Source: a virus. Taken from it: a DNA stretch of 59,191 nucleotides. A program made the position numbers and the translations under genes. Of this stretch, positions 48,801 through 58,079 are shown one piece after another. Each line of letters starts with the position of its first letter. Within the stretch, counting starts at the first letter, position 1. The notes under the pieces are model-generated. The model was not told the DNA's origin. It ran no database searches and worked only from the letters and a program-made list of their open reading frames with translations. The stretch lies in the IMG/VR virus record IMGVR_UViG_3300034026_000014, positions 1 through 59,191 of that record; one strand, 5' to 3'.

Positions 48801-49453
48801 GCACGTCCGGCGACCAGATTTCAAACAGGGACTGGAACACCGACCGCATCCTCGACGCGCTGCGCCAGCTCGACGAGACGATGGAGAGCATGCGGCCGCA
48901 GCAGCAGGGCTTTTTGAGCGGGCTCGCCGGCGCCGCGCTGGGCGGCTTCGTCGGCAGCCTCGGCTCGGGACTGGCGTCGCGGGTCGGCGGCGGCCGCCGT
49001 GAGTCCACGCAGGGTTACGAGGTGGACGAGGACACGGGCACCTACACGCGCCCGCGGCGGGTGAATCCCCCCCCGGGCCACGCCCTGGGCGCGATGGTCT
49101 CGGCGACGGCCGGCGGCAAGCTGATCCGGGTCGCCGAGGGCGGCTACGACGAGCTGGTTTTGACCACGGACCCCCGCCACCGCGCGCGCAGCGAGGCGCT
49201 GCTGGCCTCCTACATGGCGAGGACGGGCATCATCCCGCACTTCGCCGCCGGCGGCTACGCCGGCGCCGGCGCGGGTTACGTCCCGCCTCCGGTACGCGTC
49301 GGTGACTCGCGCCGCCCGGGCGGCGGCGGGCGCGCCCCGGTCTACGTGGACGTCAGACTTAACCGCGACTCGCAGGGCCGAATAAGGTCGAAAGATCAAG
49401 TCCAGGTAGAGATATACCAGGGCTCGGCGGATAGCGCCCGGAGGAACGGGTAA
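45824..49453 (+). CDS. Tape measure protein
   Basis: 1209 residues, long and helical. A hydrophobic segment (about 228-255, GVVVGVGLVAAAAIASGALVL), a TMP-like core (KDVAQESGLAAPTVSTVGAY, KNISSAAHG) and long coiled coils (about 590-900) are visible. Near the end GGYDELVLTTDPRHRARSEALLASYMA is a common tape-measure C-terminal block. It sets tail length and is ejected first. A siphophage tail of about 180 nm would be expected from 0.15 nm per residue. Confidence 0.85.
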   Translation: MALDLFKLYGEVSITGLDSAERGLVRLEGRAKGTAKGLDQAGGSARRLTKDLAAAGAQGSIVGRALEDRLGGVASRVPLIGQPLAEATREMFNLGTASEKHLGGIVRDAERAAQKLALAQAQAAKVRDTLATRRSDFGENLKINYGGKLDPDFLLQFRQAEDAARRLQLLTEKGIDPSFMTRVERSAFQFSKLERDGVKAVTAVEDKVGQAATALAGYEAAAEGAAAGTGALAGASAGVVVGVGLVAAAAIASGALVLKSAKDYSDYAGAIKDVAQESGLAAPTVSTVGAYARLAGTEVGRAASAVEVYFKNISSAAHGNREMSKTFERFGIDAKKALTDPDQAARDLFDHLAKIRNPAERLEVAFGLAGKSGKVLANIAQEMGGSFADAERAAHEWGVVLSDEDVEAADKFGDGLEVLKMRAEGALYRIGKVAIPELQHDIESLSATFISNRGVVEGWGVGVVDVMRGARLAVESDVGAMIAKVLYFSSILGQLGQLKAAAPEWASEGGIALLNPAWALARNLGRAGAADRALDQDLANETARLQSKNSGAVAPPAGIPHVGGGGGGRKGGGGKKSKDLTSLYEALSDAEAGRLMAGLTSDVTKLKAGLDAQQSVLDAGLRAQTVSVRDYWEERERITLAGLDAEITLLRSQKRSAAEGYQEKFAAIGADKKLSAEERTLKQQQESARWAEKNYQLEGQIAEAVERRSAAMKTIPLEAAAAARELEKTMSGVRADFLEAGGDTVGAAYARIADKFREMHEVARANGQLFPDADKWVTALERSEKLAANLARLGERADLGRGHLSLETARIQDRITDGVVSEREGRRQIYELELKYRDLLRGVLAESLAVAKVKGDEKAILSIEEQIRETERLGHVIDSTKAKARGIFEGAFSHGLDELKGGLGHAAATFGIDLVDAVKREMDARLTKVISEALFGKNDEFGSDSGLIGKALEKIGLGGIFGGKGKGKTEDPSAKVSATLEKTAQETQGAFERTSGDQISNRDWNTDRILDALRQLDETMESMRPQQQGFLSGLAGAALGGFVGSLGSGLASRVGGGRRESTQGYEVDEDTGTYTRPRRVNPPPGHALGAMVSATAGGKLIRVAEGGYDELVLTTDPRHRARSEALLASYMARTGIIPHFAAGGYAGAGAGYVPPPVRVGDSRRPGGGGRAPVYVDVRLNRDSQGRIRSKDQVQVEIYQGSADSARRNG

Positions 49454-50145
49454 TGTCCGCGCCCTTCTACGAGATCAGCTTCCCTCACCGCATCTGCCGC
49501 GGCAGCGAGGTGACCATCCGCCACAAGACCGGCGTCATCACGGCGGGCGGCGGCCAGGAGCGGAGGAACAAGAAATGGTCGGGGCCGCTGCGGTGGGCGG
49601 ACGTCACCCGCGGCATCCGCAACAACGAGGACCTGGAGGAGGTGCGCGCCTTCAACCTGGTCGTGGGCGGGATGCACGCCGGGTTCCGCTTCAAAGACTT
49701 CTCCGACTTCAAGGTCGTCGGCCAGCAACTCGACACCTCGGCCGGCGGCTCCGTCTTCCAGCTCCGGAATGGCTACCGGGCCGGAGACGTCACCACGTGG
49801 CGGAAGATCACCAAGCCGGTCAAAGGAACGGCGCGGCTCACGCTCAACGGCGCCCCGCTGATAGTCCTCGAAGACGGACAGGGGCTGGAGGGCTACCTGC
49901 CGCTCTACGGGGAGCTGCTCTACGGCGAGAGCCCGGAGGCGGCGCCGCGCGTCAGGCTCGACACGACGACGGGGCTGGTCACGGTCGAGCAGCCGGCGGA
50001 GCTGACGGGCGCAGACTCACTCGTCGCCTGGTGCGAGTTCGACATGCCGGCGCGCTTCGCCTCCGACGACTTCAAGGTCCGGGCCCACTCGCGCGGTAAG
50101 AACTGGGAGTACCCGACCATCATGGTCAAGGAGCTGAGGCCGTAG
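49453..50145 (+). CDS. DUF2460-type distal tail protein (GTA gp12-like)
   Basis: 230 residues, ATG overlapping the tape-measure stop. ISFPHRICRGSEVTIRHKTGV and the FRFKDFSDFKVVGQQLDTSAGG block are the hallmarks of the TIGR02217/DUF2460 family, which forms the distal tail ring. Confidence 0.8.
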   Translation: MSAPFYEISFPHRICRGSEVTIRHKTGVITAGGGQERRNKKWSGPLRWADVTRGIRNNEDLEEVRAFNLVVGGMHAGFRFKDFSDFKVVGQQLDTSAGGSVFQLRNGYRAGDVTTWRKITKPVKGTARLTLNGAPLIVLEDGQGLEGYLPLYGELLYGESPEAAPRVRLDTTTGLVTVEQPAELTGADSLVAWCEFDMPARFASDDFKVRAHSRGKNWEYPTIMVKELRP

Positions 50146-50146
50146 G

Positions 50147-51046
50147 ATGCCGGTCACGAACCCCACCAGGTCGGTCAGCCCCGAGCTGCTCGCCGCACTC
50201 GCCGCCGAGTCGTCGACGCTGACGGCCTGCATCCTCATCGAGCCGGAGACGGCCGACGCCGTCGGCTTCACCGCGCACGACAAGGACGTCACCTTCGGGG
50301 GGCACACCTACCACACGGACCCGGGGCTCTCGGCGACCGAGCTGGCGGCCGCCATCGAGTACTCCGTCGATAACCTGGAGATCACCGGCGCCCTCAAGGA
50401 GGGCCTCGTGACCCGCGGGGACGTGGACGGCGGAGTCTTCGACGAGGCCCCGTACTCCATCATCGTCTTCGACTACGAGAGCCCGGGCTACGGCTCGATG
50501 ACGGTGCAGCGGGGGACTCTCGGCAACGTGGGGAGGGAAGACGAGCGGTTCACCTTCGAGCTGCGCTCTCAGTCGCAGAAGCTCCAGCAGACGCGCGGCG
50601 AGCTGACACAGCCACTCTGCCGCGCCGACATCTTCGACGGGAGGTGCACGCTCGACCCGGCCGACAACCACCCGACGCTCGGCATCCCGTACCGCTACGC
50701 GGACGTCGAGGTGACGGAGGTTCTCTCGCGCTTCGCGTTCAGGGCCGTCATCTCCGGCGTCCTCATCCCCGCCGGCTACTTCCGGGCCGGCCTGCTCGTC
50801 TGGGGCGCGGGCGCCAACGAGGCCCAGGCGTCGGAGGTGAAGACGCACACGGTCGCCGGAGACGTCCACACCATTACGCTCCAGGAGCCGGCTTACCGCG
50901 CCTTCGAGGAGGGCGACCTGTTCACCGTGCGCAAGGGCTGTCTGAAGACGATGGACGCGTGCGCGGACGTCGGGAACGCGGCCAACAAGAGGTCCGAGGA
51001 TTACCTGCCGGGATTGAACGAGATGATGAGGAGGGCGGGGCAGTAG
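50147..51046 (+). CDS. DUF2163-type tail hub protein (GTA gp13-like)
   Basis: 299 residues. ACILIEPETADAVGFTAHDKDVTFGGHTYH and QPLCRADIFDGRCTLD match the BR0599/DUF2163 family, the hub between distal ring and tip. A conserved cysteine cluster near 170-190 and 265-285 may bind iron or zinc, as in other hub proteins. Confidence 0.8.
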   Translation: MPVTNPTRSVSPELLAALAAESSTLTACILIEPETADAVGFTAHDKDVTFGGHTYHTDPGLSATELAAAIEYSVDNLEITGALKEGLVTRGDVDGGVFDEAPYSIIVFDYESPGYGSMTVQRGTLGNVGREDERFTFELRSQSQKLQQTRGELTQPLCRADIFDGRCTLDPADNHPTLGIPYRYADVEVTEVLSRFAFRAVISGVLIPAGYFRAGLLVWGAGANEAQASEVKTHTVAGDVHTITLQEPAYRAFEEGDLFTVRKGCLKTMDACADVGNAANKRSEDYLPGLNEMMRRAGQ

Positions 51047-51093
51047 GGCGCCCGGCCGCGCGGCGGTCCGAACCAGAGTTCTTTTCTCTACCG

Positions 51094-51549
51094 ATGACCG
51101 AAGAGTTCACACCGAGGGAGATCACGGGCGCGGACGTCGTCGCGCAGGCGCTGCTGTGGCGCGGCGTGCCCTACAAGCAGGCCGGCGCGACGCGCGAGGG
51201 CGTCTGCTGCGCGGGGCTGCCGTTCGGCGTCGGCAAGGAGCTCGGGCAGATACCTCCCGGCGCCAGGCTCCCCGCCCACAACCCGCTCAGGCCCAACCCG
51301 CGCGTGCTCGTCGAGACCGTCCGCTCCTTCGGGGTAGAGGTCGCGCTCTCGGAGGCGCGCCCCGGCGACGTCGTCGTGCTCAGCTTCGAGGGGCGCAGGC
51401 TCCCGCGCCACCTCGCCATCCTGACGGACGCGGGGATGATTCAACTGTTCCCGGCCCAGTCCATCAGCCGCGTCTGCGAGCACGGCGTGGACGCGGCGTG
51501 GGCCGCCATGATGCTTACGGCCTACCGTTTCAAGGGGGTGAAAGACTGA
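51094..51549 (+). CDS. NlpC/P60-like tail peptidase (GTA gp14-like)
   Basis: 151 residues. LLWRGVPYKQAGATREGVCCAGL carries the catalytic cysteine; GDVVVLSFEGRRLPRHLAIL supplies the histidine. It probably cuts peptidoglycan peptides during DNA entry. Order gp12-gp13-gp14-gp15-like is that of GTA-type tails. Confidence 0.75.
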   Translation: MTEEFTPREITGADVVAQALLWRGVPYKQAGATREGVCCAGLPFGVGKELGQIPPGARLPAHNPLRPNPRVLVETVRSFGVEVALSEARPGDVVVLSFEGRRLPRHLAILTDAGMIQLFPAQSISRVCEHGVDAAWAAMMLTAYRFKGVKD

Positions 51550-53745
51550 ATGCCCCCGGCCATCCTCATCCCCGCAGCCATCAGCGCCGCCTTCTCGGCC
51601 GGCCAGTACGCCATCTCCTACGCGCTCGCCGGGTCGCAGAAGCAGCCGACGCAGGACAACGCGCGGACTGTAGACAACCGGGTGCAGGGGAGCCGCTACG
51701 GGCAGATGATCCAGCGGCTCTACGGGACGGTCGAGACGGCGGGAGTCGTCATCTGGGCGACGGACTTCCGCGACGACCCGACGCTTATCCGCGGCCAGCG
51801 CTCGAAGCGTGGCTCCACGCCCGACCAGCTCCACCACACCTACCGGCGCTCCTTCGGCATCCAGGTCTGCGCCGTGCCCGAGGGCGGCGCGGTCCTCGGA
51901 GTGCGCCGGATCAAGTTCGACGATAAGACCTTCGCCGACGCCGGCCCGGGGCTGCTCGCCACGTCCGGCGCCAATTACGAGATCAAGCTCGGCGCCGAGG
52001 ACCAACTCCCGAACACCTGGTACGAGGCCGACAAGGGCGTCGGGCGCGTCAGCGCCCACCGCGGCTACGTCACCCTCTGGTTCCACGACGTAGACCTCGA
52101 ACCCTTTGGCGACCGCATCCCCAACGTGCGCGCCGAGGTGGTGCAGGCCGTTGACCCTGCGCTCTCCGACGTCGTCGCGGCCGAGTGCCGGGTGGCGAAA
52201 CTCTCCGCCGCGGACATCGACGTTACCGAGTTGGCGGGGCTGGCCGTCTCGGGCTACTTCGTCAACACCCAGGGCCCGGTACGCGCCTCCCTCGAACAGC
52301 TCTCGTCTGCCTTCCTCTTCGACGGACCCGAGTACGACGGGAAGATTCACTTCCGCACGCGCCCGCGCGCGGCCGTCGCCACCGTCGCCTGGGACGAACT
52401 GGGCACGGCCGAGGGAGAGGAGTCGGCCGGCGGTGATGAGCCCGCGCCGCGGCTTTCGGTGAAGAGAATTCAGGGGGCGGAGATCGCCTCGGAAGTCTCC
52501 GTCTCTTACTTCGCGCGCTCGCGCGATTACGAGGAGGGCACGCAGACCTTCCGCCGCCAGAACCTCACCTCCGGCGCGCCCGTGACCGTCACCTACAACC
52601 TCGTCCTCGAAGACTCGGAGGCGCTGCGCCTGGCGAAGATTCGGGCCGTCGTGGGCTGGGCCGAGCGGCTGCCGGGGGAACTCGCCCTCCCGCCCGAGTT
52701 CTTCGCCTACGTCCCAGGCGACGTGCTGCGCGTGCCCCTGGACGAGTCCGGAGAGGAGTTCATCGACTTCCGCATCGAGAAGATGAACTTCTCCACGCCC
52801 GGCGTCGTCCGGGTCGCGGGGCGGCGACAGTTCCAGGAATCTTACGACCAGAACGGCGACGAGGCCGGGCCGGGCGAGGCGCCGCCGGAGCCCGACCCCG
52901 TCACGACCCCCTGCCCGACGCGCCTCTGGGTCAACGACCGGCCGCCCTTCAGGGCCGGCGAGATGGGCCGCCCCGGCCACTACGTCGCGGCCTCGCCCGA
53001 GGAGGGCTGCGACCCGACCGCCGGCGGCTCCTGGTCCGGCACGGGCGTCGTGCGCGACGTGGACGGCGCCGGCGACATGCGCCACCACGCTGTCATCACC
53101 GAGGCGGCGACGATGGGCTACGCGCTCACCGCGCTCGCCGGCGGCGCGGGCCTCGACACCACGCACCACGTGGACGTGCACCTGACCTCGGGCCAGGCCG
53201 CCTCGATCACGGACGACGCCTTCGAGGCCGACCGGACGTTGATGCTGTGGGCCATCGGCGGCGAGACCTGCCAGGTGCGCGACGTCGAGGACCTGGGCGG
53301 CGGCGACTACCGCCTCTCGCACATCCGGCGCGAGCTGTTCGACACGGACTCGGCCGGCCACGTCATAGGCGAGGACGTCGTGCTCTTAGACGCCAGGGTC
53401 GTCCGCGTCGAGCACAACCTGGAGGAGGTCGGCCAGAGCTTCGACCTCTACCCGGTCACCTTCGGCGACACGGTCGATAACACGACGCCGACGAACTTCA
53501 CCTACGGGGCGCGCGGCGTCGAGCCCGGCGGCGACGTGCCGGGCGAGGTGCAGAACGACGCGGTCGTCGCCTTGAACGGCACGAACGTCCTCCAGTGGGA
53601 GCCGCCGCTGGAGAACACGAACACGCTCTCGGGCTACCGCGTCACGGTCTTCTCCGACCCGGGGATGACGACGCCCGTGGCCGGCTTCGAGGACGTCCTG
53701 GTCTCAGGCAACCAGTGCCTGCTGCCCGGCGTGGAGGCCCTCTGA
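51550..53745 (+). CDS. Tail tip protein (GTA gp15-like), upstream part of a split gene
   Basis: 731 residues. An N-terminal tip-attachment region (QYAISYALAGSQKQPTQDNAR) leads into MIQRLYGTVETAGVVIWATDF, the usual gp15-like start. A central region with VSYFARSRDYEEGTQTFRRQ is followed by a fibronectin type III domain that stops in mid-fold at ...LLPGVEAL. The missing strands are in the next frame at 53747. See the frameshift site at 53733-53745. Confidence 0.75.
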   Translation: MPPAILIPAAISAAFSAGQYAISYALAGSQKQPTQDNARTVDNRVQGSRYGQMIQRLYGTVETAGVVIWATDFRDDPTLIRGQRSKRGSTPDQLHHTYRRSFGIQVCAVPEGGAVLGVRRIKFDDKTFADAGPGLLATSGANYEIKLGAEDQLPNTWYEADKGVGRVSAHRGYVTLWFHDVDLEPFGDRIPNVRAEVVQAVDPALSDVVAAECRVAKLSAADIDVTELAGLAVSGYFVNTQGPVRASLEQLSSAFLFDGPEYDGKIHFRTRPRAAVATVAWDELGTAEGEESAGGDEPAPRLSVKRIQGAEIASEVSVSYFARSRDYEEGTQTFRRQNLTSGAPVTVTYNLVLEDSEALRLAKIRAVVGWAERLPGELALPPEFFAYVPGDVLRVPLDESGEEFIDFRIEKMNFSTPGVVRVAGRRQFQESYDQNGDEAGPGEAPPEPDPVTTPCPTRLWVNDRPPFRAGEMGRPGHYVAASPEEGCDPTAGGSWSGTGVVRDVDGAGDMRHHAVITEAATMGYALTALAGGAGLDTTHHVDVHLTSGQAASITDDAFEADRTLMLWAIGGETCQVRDVEDLGGGDYRLSHIRRELFDTDSAGHVIGEDVVLLDARVVRVEHNLEEVGQSFDLYPVTFGDTVDNTTPTNFTYGARGVEPGGDVPGEVQNDAVVALNGTNVLQWEPPLENTNTLSGYRVTVFSDPGMTTPVAGFEDVLVSGNQCLLPGVEAL
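53733..53745 (+). promoter_or_regulatory. Candidate +1 programmed frameshift site (RF2-like)
   Basis: GGAGG (53733-53737), two bases, then CTC TGA (53740-53745). This mirrors the prfB site, where an internal Shine-Dalgarno sits three bases before CTT TGA. A +1 shift on CTC reads GAA GTG CCG and joins the two halves of the FnIII domain ([18 protein letters not shown]). Confidence 0.6.
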
Positions 53746-53746
53746 A

Positions 53747-54226
53747 GTGCCGACGTTCTACTACAGGATCGTGGCGGTCAACGAGCTCGGCGAGTCGGTC
53801 GAGAGGACGGGGTCGTACGACCCCGAGGCCCCGACGAGCGGCAGCTTCACCGAGTCGGGCGGGGCGACGCTCACCTACGGCAGCATCCCGGACGGCTCCA
53901 CGCTCAGGCGCAGCGGCACGGCCGTCGTGGGCTACACGCCGGGCGCGGTCGCGCGCACGGTCACCCACGTCAGCGCCGGCGCGACGCTGCTCTCCTCGGC
54001 GCAGGTAGTCCTCGTGGACACGACGGCGGGGGACGTGACGCTGACGCTGCCCTCGGCGGCCTCCGCGGCCGAGATCACGGTCAAGAACTACGCGGGCGCG
54101 CACAAGGTCATCCTCGACGGCAACGGCGCGCAGACAGTAGACGGCTCCGCGACGGTCGAGCTGGCCGCCGGCGACAAGGCGACCTGCCTGGCCGACACGG
54201 TCAATTCCAACTGGCAGACGGTGTGA
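53747..54226 (+). CDS. Downstream part of the split tail-tip gene (C-terminal domain)
   Basis: 159 residues if begun at GTG 53747, but [19 protein letters not shown] is the last strand pair of an FnIII domain. The remainder is a Thr/Ala-rich beta region ending NSNWQTV, typical of phage fibre tips. More likely it is fused by frameshift to 51550. Reinitiation at GTG with GGAGG nine bases upstream is the alternative. Confidence 0.6.
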   Translation: MPTFYYRIVAVNELGESVERTGSYDPEAPTSGSFTESGGATLTYGSIPDGSTLRRSGTAVVGYTPGAVARTVTHVSAGATLLSSAQVVLVDTTAGDVTLTLPSAASAAEITVKNYAGAHKVILDGNGAQTVDGSATVELAAGDKATCLADTVNSNWQTV

Positions 54227-54228
54227 GC

Positions 54229-55545
54229 ATGAGAAGATTTTTACTTTTACCACTACTTTTACTTATGGCTTCGGCGCAGGCGGAGGCGCAGAACCCCTCC
54301 GCGGCTAAGCGCATCGCGTACAACACGACGCTGCCGGCGACCTGCGACCCGTCCACGGGTGACGTCTACATCAAGATCGGGGTTACGCCGACGGAGGAGT
54401 ACCTGTGCACGGCCACTAATACGTGGACGAAGCTCACGACGAAGACGGAGTTGGACGCGCACACCGGCAACACGTCGAACCCGCACTCGGTGACGAAGGC
54501 GCAGGTGGGCTTAGGCTCCGTCACGAACGACGCGCAGCTCAAGATCGCCTCGAACCTCTCCGACCTGAGCAGCGCGGCGACGGCGCGCAACAACCTCGGT
54601 TTGGGGACGGCGGCCGTGAAGAACGCTGCGGCCGCCGGCGTCGCCGGGGGCGTGCTCAATTCAGACGACCCGACGACGACGAACTCGCGCGCGCCGACCG
54701 CGCACGCCTCGACGCACGCCTCGGCCGGCTCCGACGCCGTCACGATCTCCGAGTCTCAGGTGACGAACCTGACGACGGACCTGGCCGGCAAGCAGCCGGT
54801 TGACCCGACGCTGACCGCGCTCGCCGCCCATAACGCGAACGGGCTACTGACGCAGACGGCCGCCGACACGTTCGCCGCGCGCAGCGTCGCCGCCGGCACC
54901 GGCATCAGTGTTGCGAACGGCGACGGCGTCGGCGGCAACCCGACGGTGACGAACACGGGCGTCACCTCGATCACGGGTACGGCCAACCAGGTCACCGCCT
55001 CGGCCTCGACCGGGGCGGTCACGCTCTCCCTCCCTCAGTCCATCGCCACCTCGAGCAGCCCCACGTTCGGCGGCCTCTCCGTCAGCGCCGCGACGCCCAC
55101 CTTCAACTTCATCACGACGGGCACCACGGGGCGGGGCCGGCTCTTCAGCGTCGCCGGCAACTGGTTCGGCATGTCGGCCAACGCGACGTTCAACGGCACG
55201 AACTGGGTCGCCGACGACGCCGCGGTCCCGAGCTGGGTCTTCAAGCTCGACGCGCGCAACAACACTGCCTTCGACCGCTTCGAGGTCGGCCGCATCGCCG
55301 CCGGCGGCACGCCCGCGGCGGGCTACACCTCCCACCTCGCCGTGACGGGCGCGGGCAGCGTCGTGCTGACGTCGGGCTCCGTCTCGACCGGGGCGACCGA
55401 CGGCTTCGTCTACATCCCCACCGTGCCGGGGCTGCCCACGGGGACGCCTACGAGTCAGACCGGGCGCGTGCCCCTCGTCTACGACACGACCAACTTAAAG
55501 CTGTGCATCTACGCGGGCGGCGGCTGGCGCTGCGTCGCGTTCTGA
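54229..55545 (+). CDS. Tail fibre with signal peptide and phage tail repeats
   Basis: 439 residues from ATG 54229. A Sec signal ([20 protein letters not shown]) precedes [15 protein letters not shown]. The [20 protein letters not shown] block is the collagen-like phage tail repeat seen in many fibres. The C-terminus resembles a small trimeric tip ([20 protein letters not shown]). The signal peptide is unexpected for a cytoplasmically assembled fibre. Confidence 0.7.
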   Translation: MRRFLLLPLLLLMASAQAEAQNPSAAKRIAYNTTLPATCDPSTGDVYIKIGVTPTEEYLCTATNTWTKLTTKTELDAHTGNTSNPHSVTKAQVGLGSVTNDAQLKIASNLSDLSSAATARNNLGLGTAAVKNAAAAGVAGGVLNSDDPTTTNSRAPTAHASTHASAGSDAVTISESQVTNLTTDLAGKQPVDPTLTALAAHNANGLLTQTAADTFAARSVAAGTGISVANGDGVGGNPTVTNTGVTSITGTANQVTASASTGAVTLSLPQSIATSSSPTFGGLSVSAATPTFNFITTGTTGRGRLFSVAGNWFGMSANATFNGTNWVADDAAVPSWVFKLDARNNTAFDRFEVGRIAAGGTPAAGYTSHLAVTGAGSVVLTSGSVSTGATDGFVYIPTVPGLPTGTPTSQTGRVPLVYDTTNLKLCIYAGGGWRCVAF

Positions 55546-55570
55546 ACTTCAGCCACGAGGATAAGAGACC

Positions 55571-58048
55571 ATGTGTAAATTAATCACCCGCCTCCTTTTG
55601 CTTCTGGTCCTGGCCGCCGCGGCCGCCCCCCGGGCCGCCGCGCAGGACACGCCCGGGACGGTCAAGTTCCCCCCGGCACTCGACACCGCGGACTCCCTCT
55701 TCCGCGCAGCCGACGGGGCCTCCTCGACCCTCTCCGCCCCCATCGGCAACTCCGACACCTCGATGACTCTAGCGAGCGGGGCCAAGTTCCCGACGTCCGG
55801 CGCCGTCGTCGTCGGCACGGAGATCATCTACTACACGGGCAAGTCCACGAACACGCTGACGGGGCTGCTGCGCGGGCGCGAGGGCACGGCCGCCGCCTCC
55901 CACCTCGCCGCCGCGGCGGTCAGGCTCCCCATCCTCTCGTCGCACCACAACACGGTCGTCCAGTCCGTGATCGCCACACAGGCGAAGCTCGGCTACGGGG
56001 CCTCGACGCCTTCCCTGGGGACGGTCCTGCGCGGTGTGGGCGCGGGCCAGAGCTTGTGGGGCACGCTCACGGCCTCAGAAATCCCTAACCTCGACGCGTC
56101 GAAGATCACGACCGGCGCGCTGGGGAGCGCGCAGATACCCTCGCTCGACGCCGCGAAGATCACGACCGGCACCTTCACCAACGCGCGCACGACCGCGACC
56201 ACGTCGGCCACGGCCGCCACCATCGTCGAGCGCGACTCCGGCGGCGCCGTCAACGCGACGGCCTTAAAGGTCAACGGCACGCAGGTCGTCGGCGCCCAGG
56301 GTTACAAGATTGCCGACCCGGAGGCGACGGTCGAGTCGAACACGGAGGCGATCAAGGAGCTGCTTACGCTCCTGCGGAACTGGGGCGCGGTTGGGACGCT
56401 CTCACGCTCGACGCTCAACGACTCCTTGATCTCCCTCTGGATGATGAACAACGTCAACGACTCGCACGGGTCGAATCATCTGACGAATAACGGCGCGGTC
56501 ACCTTCGACTCGGCCGGGGCCAACTTCAGCGGGTTGAATCACCTCTCCGTCGCGAACAACTCGACCCTCGATCCGACGACCTACCAGAGCTTCACCTACG
56601 CCGCGCGCTTCCGGCTCAACAGCAAGGCGACGACGCAGTCGATCCTGTCGAAGACCGACGGGGCGAGCGCCAACGAGTACGCGCTCAACTACGTCTCGGC
56701 CGCGGACGGGTTCGACAGGTTCAGGTGGAATGTCTATCCCGGAGGGAACACGCAGGTCGGCGTCACGGCCTCCTCGGCCGGCGCCCCCTCGGCCGGCGTG
56801 GACTACCTGGTCGTCGCTTGGTACGACGCTCAGACCGTGCAAGCCTGCATCCAGGTCAACGGCGGGACGGCGGACTGCACCTCCGTCGCACTCATTCCCC
56901 ACCCCTACACCTCGACGCTCGCCATCGGCGCCACCCTCGCGCCGGGGGCGGCCCTGCGCCTGAACGGCTCCGTCAGGTTCGTGGGCTTCTGGGGGAAGGC
57001 GCTCACCTCCGAGGAGCGGGCCGAGCTTTACGAGAATCAGGCGGTGCTCTCCTACCCCCTGAAGGACGAGACGACGGCCCGCCTGGAGCACGTCATCCAG
57101 CCCTACAGCCTTTTCGACTCTCGCGCGCCCGCGCACGCCAGCGCGCAGCCCGGCGGGTTCACCTACGCCCTGCCCTACAGCCGGGCGATCTTCACCACGG
57201 CGGCGACCTCGATGGACGTCCAGGTCTACACCTCCAACAACGAGGCGCTGGCGCGGGGGCGCTCGTTCAACGTCCGCGTCAACGGGGCGGACTACGCCCT
57301 GGTCGAAGCGCCGCAGAGCAGCAGCGCCGTCGCCACCCTCACGGTCGCGCTGCCCGCGGGTCAGAAGACGGTGGAGGTGTGGTCGGGGACTCAATTCCTG
57401 CAAGTGACCACGCTCGTCGGGACGTGGCTCCGCAAGGTGACCTTCAACGCCCCGGCGCAGATCAAGGCGGTGAGTAACAGGCAGCCGCATCTCGTCGCGT
57501 ACGGCGACTCGATCACGGTGGGCGACACGCGGGAGGGGTGGACGATGCTGCTGCGTGACGTCTACCCCGGCTCGGTGGCGCTGGAGGCATGGGGCGGGCG
57601 CTCGCTGGTGCAGGACGCGCCGAACGCGCCGGCCCGGGCCACGCTTGTCAACCAGATAGCGACGCAGAGCCCGGACGTGATCTGGCTCGGCATCGGGACG
57701 AATGACTACGGCGGCGTTGGTTTTGGGGAGCAAAGTGCGGCCAGCTTCGGCACGGCCTACGCCGCGCTCCTCGACGAGTTGCACGTCGCGCGCCCGACCG
57801 CCGCGATCTACGCGCAGTCGATGACGCCGCGGGCGAACGAGGCGGCGAACAACTACGGCAACACCCTGCCGCAGTATCGCTCACAGGTTCAAACGGCGTG
57901 CGCCGCCCGCCCGTGGTGTAATTTTGTGGATGGCACCGCGATACCAGGATGGAGCAACGCCACCGACCTCACGTTTGACGGGGTGCATCTGAGCACGGCC
58001 GGGAACCAGAAAGCCTTCAACTACTTCAGGACCTTCTTGGGGCTGTGA
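55571..58048 (+). CDS. Tailspike-like protein with LamG and SGNH hydrolase domains, signal peptide
   Basis: 825 residues. Signal peptide (about 1-25, cut at AAA-Q); a repeated SEIPNLDASKITTGALGSAQ linker with phage-fibre character; LamG/concanavalin-like lectin domain (about 285-490); beta domain; and a C-terminal SGNH/GDSL hydrolase with block I GDSI (about 645), block III GTND (about 709) and block V DGVHLS (about 803). SGNH enzymes on spikes usually deacetylate surface polysaccharide. It may act on capsular glycans during adsorption, or remodel the lysogen's surface. Confidence 0.8.
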   Translation: MCKLITRLLLLLVLAAAAAPRAAAQDTPGTVKFPPALDTADSLFRAADGASSTLSAPIGNSDTSMTLASGAKFPTSGAVVVGTEIIYYTGKSTNTLTGLLRGREGTAAASHLAAAAVRLPILSSHHNTVVQSVIATQAKLGYGASTPSLGTVLRGVGAGQSLWGTLTASEIPNLDASKITTGALGSAQIPSLDAAKITTGTFTNARTTATTSATAATIVERDSGGAVNATALKVNGTQVVGAQGYKIADPEATVESNTEAIKELLTLLRNWGAVGTLSRSTLNDSLISLWMMNNVNDSHGSNHLTNNGAVTFDSAGANFSGLNHLSVANNSTLDPTTYQSFTYAARFRLNSKATTQSILSKTDGASANEYALNYVSAADGFDRFRWNVYPGGNTQVGVTASSAGAPSAGVDYLVVAWYDAQTVQACIQVNGGTADCTSVALIPHPYTSTLAIGATLAPGAALRLNGSVRFVGFWGKALTSEERAELYENQAVLSYPLKDETTARLEHVIQPYSLFDSRAPAHASAQPGGFTYALPYSRAIFTTAATSMDVQVYTSNNEALARGRSFNVRVNGADYALVEAPQSSSAVATLTVALPAGQKTVEVWSGTQFLQVTTLVGTWLRKVTFNAPAQIKAVSNRQPHLVAYGDSITVGDTREGWTMLLRDVYPGSVALEAWGGRSLVQDAPNAPARATLVNQIATQSPDVIWLGIGTNDYGGVGFGEQSAASFGTAYAALLDELHVARPTAAIYAQSMTPRANEAANNYGNTLPQYRSQVQTACAARPWCNFVDGTAIPGWSNATDLTFDGVHLSTAGNQKAFNYFRTFLGL

Positions 58049-58079
58049 TGGGGGATTGACCTCACACATTGCTCAGGAT

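Noticed and set aside
49453-51549. Whole element as a gene transfer agent
   Set aside because: Although the tail tip is GTA-like, integrase, CI/Cro switch, replication initiators and ParA indicate a replicating temperate element.
51088-53361. 757-codon minus-strand ORF opposite the tail-tip gene
   Set aside because: Same high-GC shadow effect; the plus strand encodes recognisable tail proteins.
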